Assembly: GCA_004525685.1 (NCBI GenBank)
Contig: SPBW01000083.1
Coordinates: 1-9,307 of the forward strand
Length of the DNA stretch: 9,307 nt
Source: Candidatus Atribacteria bacterium
GTDB taxonomy: Bacteria > Bipolaricaulota > Bipolaricaulia > UBA7950 > UBA9294
Reading direction: 5' to 3'
Below are positions 1 through 5,980 of this stretch, in pieces (within the stretch, counting starts at the first letter, position 1; every line of letters begins with the position of its first letter). A model generated the notes under the pieces. The model was not told the origin of the DNA. It saw nothing but the letters and a program-made list of their open reading frames with translations, and made no database searches. The position numbers and the translations under genes were made by a program.

Positions 1-2
1 CC

Positions 3-140
3 GATAGCCAGATCCGATTCAACACGAGAGCGCGAGCTGTGGAGAACGCCTTCCAGCGATCGGCTGCGCTGTCGCACAAAGACTACGCAAGTGCCTTGCT
101 CATGCAGGACGTTGGAGCAACGGAGCTCACTGGTCCATGA
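3..140 (+). CDS. C-terminal fragment of an unrecognised protein
   Basis: The frame starting at base 3 is open from the window edge to a TGA at 138-140 and encodes 45 residues of ordinary soluble composition, with two Ala-rich, probably helical stretches (ARAVENAFQRSAAL and YASALLMQDVGA). The start lies outside the window. Of the other two forward frames, one has an in-frame stop at bases 5-7; the other is open but rich in Arg, Ser and Cys and looks unnatural, so this is the most plausible coding frame. I recognise no family motif. An 80-bp gap separates it from the next gene, which has its own ribosome binding site. The fragment is too short to say more. Confidence 0.45.
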   Translation, partial: DSQIRFNTRARAVENAFQRSAALSHKDYASALLMQDVGATELTGP

Positions 141-220
141 GTAGGTGGTTCTTCATCCCTGTTCTGGTCTGCGAGGCGGCTAGTATTGGCCTGAAATCGA
201 GCGACTGATTAGGAGACCGC

Positions 221-723
221 ATGCGAACAACGATGCTGACCACGGGTGGAACGATCGAGAAGACGTACGATGAGCGAGACGGCTCGCTACGTAATGCACG
301 CACTACGCTGCCGCAGCTGTTGGCACGGTTCCGACTGCCCGATCTCGAGATTGACACTCGGCAAGTGCTATTTGCCGATTCTCTTGAGATGACCGATGAA
401 CACAGGGAGACGATCCTTGCAGCAACGATCGAGGCGATGGACAGCGCCGAAGCAGTGATCATTCTTCACGGGACTGACACACTGGAGAGGATGGGGGAGC
501 TGTTACATGCGCGCTTGTCTGATCTGCGGGTTCCCGTCACCGTGACTGGGGCGATGCGACCGTGCGAGTTTCGTGACACCGACGCAGCACAGAACGTCAC
601 TGAAGCGCTCCTCGCTACCCGTCTCGTGAAGGCTGGTGTCGATGCGGTCAAGGCACAGCCGCGTGCTGCGTCTTCCTGGCGTACGGCAAGAATCGCCAGC
701 AGCTAGCCTTTGAAGGCTCGTAG
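221..723 (+). pseudogene. Single-domain asparaginase-like gene, 3' end frameshifted twice
   Basis: The first 143 codons encode the N-terminal domain of the asparaginase/glutaminase family: TTGGTIE at residues 7-13 (Thr11 is the nucleophile position), Tyr16, HGTDT at 83-87 (the second Thr-Asp pair), VTGAMRP at 107-113 and DTDAAQNV at 119-126. It matches the short family of about 165 residues that lacks the second domain. After Gly-Val-Asp-Ala-Val the frame leaves the family pattern and stops early at 704-706. The lost sequence is still readable: the +1 frame from base 654 gives HSRVLRLPGVR, and after one more extra base (C at 687) the next frame gives KNRQQLAFEGS and a TAG at 721-723. Together these restore the family C-terminus at the expected length. 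The Lys in the recovered KNR segment corresponds to the catalytic lysine of classical asparaginases, so the uncorrected product should be inactive. The start has AGGAG at 211-215. Real decay and sequencing error cannot be told apart here. Confidence 0.8.
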
Positions 724-759
724 ACAACGACACAGACTGCTCGCGTCCATCTAAACTCC

Positions 760-776
760 TGCCCCGCCTCCGGGCA
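760..776 (+). terminator. Weak hairpin downstream of the asparaginase-like gene
   Basis: TGCCC (760-764) and GGGCA (772-776) can pair around a 7-nt loop. There is no T-tract after it, so intrinsic termination is doubtful. It lies between two transcription units, which is the only support for a terminator role. Confidence 0.2.
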
Positions 777-846
777 AGTGCTAACAAGCTCCGGCAGTTC
801 CCCACTAATCATGCGGAGCATCACATACAGAGGAATGGATCTCCTG

Positions 847-855
847 TGCTATACT
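847..855 (+). promoter_or_regulatory. Extended -10 promoter of the regulator gene
   Basis: TGCTATACT is a TGn-extended -10 box (TATACT matches TATAAT at 5 of 6) placed 41 bp before the regulator start. No convincing -35 hexamer lies 16-18 bp upstream, which is tolerated by extended -10 promoters. The same 9-mer recurs at 3991-3999, and close variants occur at 2367-2375 and 3937-3945. Confidence 0.45.
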
Positions 856-896
856 CACCGCGCGGCGATCACTGGAAGTAGGGGGATCAAGGCATA

Positions 897-2342
897 ATGA
901 ATCGAGACGCACTGCTAATCCATCGAGATGGAGACACTCCTCTATATAGGCAGATTGCCGATATCCTGAGGGATCGGATCAAACGCGGGATCTTTGAACC
1001 GGGAAGTCGAATCCCGACCGAGCACGAGTTGTGTGACAGTTTTGGAGTCAGTCGAATCTCCGTCCGTCAAGCCCTATCGGAGTTAGTGGGAGACGATCTA
1101 CTCGAGAAGCGGCAGGGAAGCGGGACCTACGTATCGAGAGCCACCGCCGGTGGGGCGCAGGTCGTGCGAATTGTCGTTACTGAAGACCAGTGGGTCACCC
1201 CACTTGATGCAGCAGTAGACTCGTTTAATCTGGAGAACCAAGACAAGCCTATCGCCATAGAAACTCAGGTTGTGGGCCGTCCCCAGCTCCGCTCGAACAT
1301 CCTTGGTGCAGTGGGCCGGGGAGAGGCTCCCGATATTGGCCTGTTGGATTGGGCTTGGGTCGCCGAATTCGCAAGCCTGCAGTTTCTCTGTGAACTGGAG
1401 GTATTTGATCCTGCTTGGGTAGAAGGATTGCGTTCTGACTCCTATTCGGCGTTTGTAGACAAAGCAAGTCCCGCACTCCACAGTGTGCAGCCCGAAGCCA
1501 ACGTTTCACTCATATGGTATCGCCGCGACTGGCTGCGCAAAGTCAAACTCAAACCGCCAGAAACGTGGGATGCACTCGTCGATGCAGCCAAATGTTTTGT
1601 CAGTGATGGCAAGCCCTCGCTAGCATTCGCCGGAGGCACAATTGCTGGAGAAACGACAACCTATCAACTGCTACCGTTCGTATGGGCGGCAGGTGATCGA
1701 TTCCTGGCAGGACAACAGACGACGCTTGGAGATCAGGCAGTTCACGCAGTTCGATTCCTGGTCGATCTTGTACATAAACACCGTGTAGCATCCCAAGAAG
1801 TAGCGTTTTATCCGTGGGATCAGTCCGCTCGGATGTTTGCCTGCGGCGAGGTAGCGTTCGCTGTGGGAGGGAGTTACGAGAAGACGCTAATTCAAAAAAT
1901 CGCTGGATGGAAAGACCAGGAGTTTCATGATCGCGTGGGCTGCATTCCGATCCCTTCTCCCATAGACGGATCGCCGGCAACCGTAGCCGGAGGCATGGCC
2001 TACGTGATCTTTCGACAGTCGAAGAAGTCGCACCTCGCTTTCGAAGTGCTCAAACGAGTTGTGAGCCCCGACATCATGCGCAGCTTCTGTGTGTCAACGG
2101 GCCGAAGTCCGACAAGGATGTCGGTAGTCCGCTCGCTCGATCCGACACGTGATCGATTCATTAAGGAAGTTGCCGAACTCCTTCATATGGCCCACCGTCG
2201 ATCCTCTTTGGCCGAGTATTTCCGCGTTTCAGAGCAATTTCAGATTATGATGGAAAGCGCAATTACCCGGCAGCTGTCGCCTGAGGCGGCAGTGGAGCGC
2301 GCACGCGGGATTATCCGAATTCTGATTCGAGAGCGATCTTGA
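897..2342 (+). CDS. GntR-type regulator fused to a solute-binding-protein domain
   Basis: A 481-residue protein with two parts. Residues 15-79 are a GntR winged helix-turn-helix (PLYRQIADIL, PGSRIPTEHEL, FGVSRISVRQAL, then the wing GSGTYV). Residues 88-480 look like a complete family-1 extracellular sugar-binding protein: GRGEAPDI (140-147), SLIWYRRDWL (204-213), KPPETWDALVDAA (219-231), VAFAVGGSY (319-327), GCIPIPSPIDGS (348-359) and a hinge-lobe segment ending in TGRSPTR (401-407). Usual GntR effector domains (FCD, UTRA, aminotransferase or LacI-like) are absent. No signal peptide or membrane segment is present, so the binding domain works in the cytoplasm, presumably detecting the imported sugar or a product. 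Purine-rich GGGGGAT and AAGG precede the ATG. It lies directly upstream of, and in line with, the transporter operon, the usual place for a local regulator; that it represses the operon is inference. Confidence 0.88.
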   Translation: MNRDALLIHRDGDTPLYRQIADILRDRIKRGIFEPGSRIPTEHELCDSFGVSRISVRQALSELVGDDLLEKRQGSGTYVSRATAGGAQVVRIVVTEDQWVTPLDAAVDSFNLENQDKPIAIETQVVGRPQLRSNILGAVGRGEAPDIGLLDWAWVAEFASLQFLCELEVFDPAWVEGLRSDSYSAFVDKASPALHSVQPEANVSLIWYRRDWLRKVKLKPPETWDALVDAAKCFVSDGKPSLAFAGGTIAGETTTYQLLPFVWAAGDRFLAGQQTTLGDQAVHAVRFLVDLVHKHRVASQEVAFYPWDQSARMFACGEVAFAVGGSYEKTLIQKIAGWKDQEFHDRVGCIPIPSPIDGSPATVAGGMAYVIFRQSKKSHLAFEVLKRVVSPDIMRSFCVSTGRSPTRMSVVRSLDPTRDRFIKEVAELLHMAHRRSSLAEYFRVSEQFQIMMESAITRQLSPEAAVERARGIIRILIRERS

Positions 2343-2346
2343 TCGT

Positions 2347-2375
2347 TTGCTTCTTGGACGAAACGATGCTATAGT
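2347..2375 (+). promoter_or_regulatory. Candidate promoter of the transporter operon
   Basis: TTGCTT (2347-2352), a 17-bp spacer and TATAGT (2370-2375), preceded by TG at 2367-2368, form a plausible sigma-70-type promoter with an extended -10. The -35 matches only the TTG of consensus. It starts just after the regulator stop and would give a leader of about 200 nt before the binding-protein gene. Confidence 0.5.
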
Positions 2376-2409
2376 GGCTCAGTCGCACTAGAGGGATTGG
2401 ATGTGTAGA

Positions 2410-2426
2410 ACAAGTTGTCATAACAA
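2410..2426 (+). promoter_or_regulatory. Candidate operator, alternating ACAA/TTGT half-sites
   Basis: The 17 bases read ACAA-g-TTGT-cata-ACAA. They form two overlapping dyads: ACAAgTTGT (2410-2418) and TTGTcataACAA (2415-2426, symmetric at 10 of 12 positions). The site lies about 30-45 bp beyond the predicted transcription start, where a bound repressor would block elongation or initiation. Several GntR-family proteins bind short dyads of this TTGT/ACAA kind, so the upstream regulator is the obvious candidate ligand. This assignment is inferred. Confidence 0.35.
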
Positions 2427-2568
2427 ATTACTAGTGTTCGCCTCTCTGGAACCGATACACACCGTCCCAGTCCAATACATCAATCTGCGCTTAGTTGAGA
2501 TCCAAATCAGCTAACACGCAAGGAGATCAACGGCGCCAGTGCGTAGGCAACTTCGGTACAAAGTTCGC

Positions 2569-2576
2569 AGGAGGTG
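2569..2576 (+). promoter_or_regulatory. Strong Shine-Dalgarno of the binding-protein gene
   Basis: AGGAGGTG, a near-perfect anti-16S match, lies 5 bp before the ATG at 2582. It fixes the start there, not at the in-frame TTG at 2495, which would place 29 unrelated polar residues before the signal peptide. It also suggests high translation, as expected for a periplasmic binding protein. Confidence 0.8.
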
Positions 2577-2581
2577 CGGAA

Positions 2582-3922
2582 ATGCGTAGGTGGAAGAATG
2601 TCGCATGGATTGTCGCGCTAGCCATTCTCGGGACTGCTCTCGCAGGGGTAGCGCAGCAAGCAAAGGTCGTGGAATTCTGGACGACCGACAATGAGCCAGA
2701 ACGTGTCGCTGTCTATGAAGCCGTTGCAGCACGATTTACGGCTGCAAATCCCGGCATCGAAGTGCAGATTATTCCCATTCAGGAAGCCGACATCAGTCAG
2801 CGTATTGCCACAGCAATGGCTGCAGGACAGCTTCCAGACATCGTCCGCATGGGAATTGAGCGCGTGTCTGTTTTCGCTGCCGAAGGGATCCTTGATCAGG
2901 ACGCCGCTGAGGCCGTAATCAACAGCATCGGGCTAAGCGATTTTCGCGCTGGGCCGCTGGCGATGGTCGTTGACTCTGCTACCGGCAAGTATGCGGCCGT
3001 ACCATACGATGGCTGGATTCAGGCCCTATGGTATCGGACTGACGTATTCAAGGCAGCAGGACTCACTCCGCCTGTGTCTTGGGCTGATATCAATGCAGCA
3101 GCGGCTGCGCTTCCTGGAACGGGCAACCTGCTGTACGCCCTTGCCATTGGTTCAGATCCAGGACAGAACTACGGCCATCAGATCTTTGAGCAAGTCGCGC
3201 TTTCGAACAACGCTTGGCCGTTCGATGAAGACGGAAACGTTACCATGGATACCCCGGAGATGATTGCTGCGTTGAAGTTCTACACCGATCTCCAAAGCGC
3301 TGCAGTGCCGGGCCCTCAGTACTGGCGTGGGGCACGCGAGGCCTATCAGCTTGATCAGGCTGGGATGATGTTCTACAGCACCTATATCATGGACGACCTC
3401 GTCGACGGCTCCGGCTTGGAAGCTGGCGGAAACGTCGACATCGCCGTTGACGATCTAGCAGCCAACACCGGCTTTGCCGCGCAGATGGTCGGACCGAATG
3501 GATCGGCTTCTTACGGCCAATTGGTCACACTCGGCATCATGAAGGGCGCGGACGCCGCCGCTCAGCTGGTTGTTGAGTACTTCTTGACCGACGGCTACAT
3601 TGATGTTCTCTCGCTGGCTCCGTTCGGAAAAGTCCCCGTGCTAGAGAGCGCAGTGGATGGCTGGAAGGACCTCAGTCCGTACTTCGCCAACTACTCGAGC
3701 GAGACGTTGGATCAAATCGCCAACGGGTTCGAGACAATGCAACGTTGGCTCTTCCGCCCGGATTATGACGCCATTGAACGCGCCGTGGTTGGCGATATCG
3801 AAGGGCGACTATTGATTCCACGGGTAATCAGCTACATTGCACTTGAGGGAGTCATGACGCCCGAGTCTGCGGCTGCGTGGCTTCAAGAACAAGTAGAGGC
3901 TATGCTGGCAGAACGTCGGTAG
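2582..3922 (+). CDS. ABC sugar transporter, secreted solute-binding protein
   Basis: A 446-residue family-1 sugar-binding protein, the periplasmic receptor that delivers a sugar to the two permeases downstream. Residues 1-27 are a Sec signal peptide: basic MRRWK, hydrophobic core VAWIVALAILGTALAG, then AQQA. There is no lipobox Cys, so the protein is probably free in a periplasm rather than lipid-anchored. Family landmarks are VEFWTT (30-35), ARFTAANPGIEV (50-61), AAGQLPDIVRM (80-90), the hinge segment LWYRTDVFKAAGLTPPVSW (149-167) and a C-terminal helical lobe. Aromatic residues Trp145, Trp150 and Tyr151 are candidates for sugar stacking. Length is typical. The bound sugar cannot be read from sequence; the neighbouring phosphorylase points to an alpha-glucoside such as sucrose, glucosylglycerol or glucosylglycerate. 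Confidence 0.92.
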   Translation: MRRWKNVAWIVALAILGTALAGVAQQAKVVEFWTTDNEPERVAVYEAVAARFTAANPGIEVQIIPIQEADISQRIATAMAAGQLPDIVRMGIERVSVFAAEGILDQDAAEAVINSIGLSDFRAGPLAMVVDSATGKYAAVPYDGWIQALWYRTDVFKAAGLTPPVSWADINAAAAALPGTGNLLYALAIGSDPGQNYGHQIFEQVALSNNAWPFDEDGNVTMDTPEMIAALKFYTDLQSAAVPGPQYWRGAREAYQLDQAGMMFYSTYIMDDLVDGSGLEAGGNVDIAVDDLAANTGFAAQMVGPNGSASYGQLVTLGIMKGADAAAQLVVEYFLTDGYIDVLSLAPFGKVPVLESAVDGWKDLSPYFANYSSETLDQIANGFETMQRWLFRPDYDAIERAVVGDIEGRLLIPRVISYIALEGVMTPESAAAWLQEQVEAMLAERR

Positions 3923-3936
3923 AAGCCGAACAGCAA

Positions 3937-3945
3937 TGCTACACT
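3937..3945 (+). promoter_or_regulatory. TGCTACACT box, variant of the recurring motif
   Basis: This one-mismatch copy of TGCTATACT sits 14 bp after the binding-protein stop and just before the left arm of the stem-loop, with the exact copy just after the right arm. It could be a degenerate -10 or half of a repeated protein-binding site. There is no supporting -35. Confidence 0.25.
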
Positions 3946-3946
3946 G

Positions 3947-3990
3947 GCTGGGGATGCCAAAGGTCAACCAACAGGCCGTGCATCCCCAGC
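3947..3990 (+). promoter_or_regulatory. Stem-loop between binding-protein and permease genes
   Basis: GCTGGGGATGC (3947-3957) and GCATCCCCAGC (3980-3990) are perfect 11-bp inverted arms around a 22-nt loop. The stem is GC-rich but lacks a following T-tract. In many sugar ABC operons a structure here protects the abundant binding-protein mRNA from 3' decay or gives partial termination, so that permeases are made in smaller amounts. That role is inferred from position. Confidence 0.6.
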
Positions 3991-3999
3991 TGCTATACT
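3991..3999 (+). promoter_or_regulatory. Possible internal extended -10 promoter for the permease genes
   Basis: TGCTATACT, identical to the box before the regulator gene, abuts the right arm of the stem-loop. It could restart transcription for the permeases, phosphorylase and glycosyltransferase about 90 bp upstream of the permease start. No clear -35 is seen, and its overlap with the stem-loop makes the promoter reading uncertain. Confidence 0.35.
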
Positions 4000-4019
4000 C
4001 GCTTGATATAAGGCCCGAT

Positions 4020-4037
4020 CCTCTTGATACGGAGAGG
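4020..4037 (+). repeat. Small hairpin in the permease leader
   Basis: CCTCT (4020-4024) pairs with AGAGG (4033-4037) around an 8-nt loop, about 50 bp before the permease start. It is short and may be chance. No T-tract follows. Confidence 0.2.
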
Positions 4038-4090
4038 GTTGGCGTCTAGCCATATTCCAATCAGGTGTTGGGGTGGGGAGGCGTAGCTCA

Positions 4091-5038
4091 ATGGAACGGA
4101 AAGGCCAACGGCCCTTGCTTGATCGCTGGGGGACGCTACAAGCGCGTGAAGCCCGCTTGGCCTGGATGCTGACTTCTCCCACAGCGCTCATTGTCTTTGG
4201 GTTGATAATCTTTCCCGTCGTCTTCAGTGTCTGGATAAGCTTCCACGACGTTACCTTGCGCAACTTGAATGACGTCTTTCACGCACCTTATGTGGGATGG
4301 AAGAACTATCGCAATGTGGTCAACGACTTCGCCTTCAAATTTCAGGGAGTGCATCAGTGGGGGGCAGCAGTCACCAGTGTCGTCTACACGTTCGTTGCGA
4401 CTGCGCTTACTGTGTTACTTGGTTTGGTCGCTGCACTGTTGCTCAATCGCCCGTTTCGTGGGCGAGGCGCAACTCGCGCCATCTTCTTGTTCCCGTACAT
4501 TGCGCCAATCGTAAGTGTGGCGTTCGTGTGGCGCTGGATCTTGGACCCCCGTCCATCAGGGGTGTTGAACGATCTGTTGATGCGGATGGGCCTTATCGAT
4601 CTGCCCAAAGCCTACCTCGCGACGCGTGGGCTTGCGCTGGTGTTGGTAATCATCTTCACGGCGTGGCGCTATTTCCCGTTCGCCATGCTCATGATCTTGG
4701 CTCGACTTCAGGCAGTAGACAGAGTCATGTACGAAGCTGCGGCAGTGGATGGTGCCAACGCATGGCATAAATTTCGCCATATCACCCTTCCCGAGTTGCG
4801 CTACGTGTTGGGGGCCATATTCCTTCTCCGGCTAATCTGGACATTCAACAAATTCGATGACATCTATCTATTGACCGGAGGCGGTTTCGGAACGAATGTT
4901 CTGCCCGTACTTACCTATCAATTTAGCTTTCGAGCACTCAACTTCGGCAAGGGGGCAGCCACAGCAATGATCCTGTTGGCTATCCTGAGCGTGTTCATGC
5001 TGGTGTATACGCGAACCGTAATGCGAGGCTCAGAATGA
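4091..5038 (+). CDS. ABC sugar transporter permease, MalF/UgpA type
   Basis: A 315-residue inner-membrane protein, the first of two permease subunits forming the translocation channel. Hydrophobic segments at about 29-50, 95-118, 130-149, 180-203, 238-252 and 288-307 give the six-helix core. The cytoplasmic EAA loop, which docks on the ATPase, is at 215-234 (EAAAVDGANAW, then ITLP). The large periplasmic insertion of true MalF is absent, as in most CUT1 permeases. The ATG at 4091 is preceded by GGGGAGG at a 9-bp spacing. An in-frame GTG six codons earlier overlaps that Shine-Dalgarno and is not preferred. It follows the binding-protein gene after 168 bp of structured spacer and is 16 bp from the second permease. 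Confidence 0.93.
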   Translation: MERKGQRPLLDRWGTLQAREARLAWMLTSPTALIVFGLIIFPVVFSVWISFHDVTLRNLNDVFHAPYVGWKNYRNVVNDFAFKFQGVHQWGAAVTSVVYTFVATALTVLLGLVAALLLNRPFRGRGATRAIFLFPYIAPIVSVAFVWRWILDPRPSGVLNDLLMRMGLIDLPKAYLATRGLALVLVIIFTAWRYFPFAMLMILARLQAVDRVMYEAAAVDGANAWHKFRHITLPELRYVLGAIFLLRLIWTFNKFDDIYLLTGGGFGTNVLPVLTYQFSFRALNFGKGAATAMILLAILSVFMLVYTRTVMRGSE

Positions 5039-5054
5039 CACACAGGGCTCAATC

Positions 5055-5978
5055 TTGACGAGCAATCGCTCCAACACGAAAGGTAGTGATCGCGCAAATC
5101 TGCTCGATCGTCTGGCACAATCAATCACGTGGCCTCGATTCATATTCGCGCTGATCTTGATCTTCTTCCTGACCAGCATTTTGTTCCCGTTCTATTGGAT
5201 GGTGAGTTCGTCATTCAAGGATTACGCAGAGATTGGCAGCCGCGAAGCCGTCTATATTCCTGGCGCGTTTCGTCTCGACGCCTACAGGGAGTTGTTCGAT
5301 CCCAATCATCCGAACTTCTGGAACTTCGGAAGCAACATCCTGAACAGCCTTAAGGTCGCCGTTCCCACAGCGATCATCGCCGTCATCCTATCCACACTGG
5401 GGGCGTATGCCATTGCTCGACTGCGGTTTCGAGGCAAAGGATTCCTGCTCAACGGTATTCTCCTGGTGTATCTCTTCCCCGGGGTTATGCTCATCATTCC
5501 GCTGTTTGCGATGATCGCCCGCATGGGCTCAACTCTCGGATTCGGCGTTCAGGACAATCTCCCGATTTTGATCGTCACCTATCTTGCACAAACGCTTCCT
5601 GTCGCCCTTTACATGCTTGCCAACTACTTCCGCACTATCCCGGCTGAAATCGAGCAAGCCGCTTTGATTGACGGATGCAGCCGTTTTGGCGTTATCTGGC
5701 GAGTCACACTACCCTTGTCCGTGCCCGCCCTTGTTTCGGTGGCCATCTACACATTCATGATTGCCTGGAACGAGTTCCTATACGCCCTCGTGTTTCTAAA
5801 TAGCAGCGCAATGTTCACAATGCCGATCAAGATCAGCATGATTTTCAACGATCCTACGCCACGACTACACGTCGTGATGGCCGCCTCAACCGTGATGACG
5901 GTTCCTGTAGTCATTCTTTTCCTCGCACTTCAACGCTTCCTAACAGAGGGCCTAACGGCGGGGGGAGTCAAAGGCTAA
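5055..5978 (+). CDS. ABC sugar transporter permease, MalG type
   Basis: A 307-residue inner-membrane protein, the second permease subunit. Hydrophobic segments lie at about 28-50, 99-122, 131-154, 167-190, 223-249 and 272-292. The EAA loop is at 200-220 (EQAALIDGCSRFG, then VTLP). The N-terminal FPFYWMVSSSFK is typical of the MalG side. The start appears to be TTG, with AGGG 7 bp upstream. The only nearby ATG, at 5035 overlapping the previous stop, is in another frame and closes after seven codons, and the first internal in-frame Met falls at the end of the first membrane helix. No ATPase gene follows, so the pair probably shares a multi-sugar ATPase (MsmK/MalK type) encoded elsewhere. Confidence 0.93.
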   Translation: MTSNRSNTKGSDRANLLDRLAQSITWPRFIFALILIFFLTSILFPFYWMVSSSFKDYAEIGSREAVYIPGAFRLDAYRELFDPNHPNFWNFGSNILNSLKVAVPTAIIAVILSTLGAYAIARLRFRGKGFLLNGILLVYLFPGVMLIIPLFAMIARMGSTLGFGVQDNLPILIVTYLAQTLPVALYMLANYFRTIPAEIEQAALIDGCSRFGVIWRVTLPLSVPALVSVAIYTFMIAWNEFLYALVFLNSSAMFTMPIKISMIFNDPTPRLHVVMAASTVMTVPVVILFLALQRFLTEGLTAGGVKG

Positions 5979-5980
5979 TC

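Noticed and set aside
1098..1481. Antisense open frame of about 127 codons inside the regulator gene
   Set aside because: It is low-complexity in character and opposed to a fully supported coding frame, with no promoter or ribosome binding site seen.
2386..2436. CACTAG ... CTAGTG inverted repeat in the operon leader
   Set aside because: Only 6-bp arms 39 bp apart. This is expected by chance in a gap of this size, and it is weaker than the ACAA/TTGT dyads between them.
2495..2581. N-terminal extension of the binding protein from a TTG
   Set aside because: The extension is polar and unrelated to secretion, and the ATG at 2582 has a near-perfect Shine-Dalgarno and begins a textbook signal peptide.
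2540..2590. Possible 16-codon leader peptide starting GTG, preceded by AAGGAGA
   Set aside because: The Shine-Dalgarno-like AAGGAGA is 14 or more bases from the GTG, the peptide is only Arg-rich, and it merely overlaps the real Shine-Dalgarno and start of the binding-protein gene. No evidence of translation.
4078..4150. tRNA-like opening GGCGTAGCTCAATGG just before the first permease
   Set aside because: It resembles the start and D-arm of a tRNA, but no anticodon stem, no GTTCGA T-arm and no matching acceptor strand follow. The bases serve as Shine-Dalgarno and first codons of the permease.
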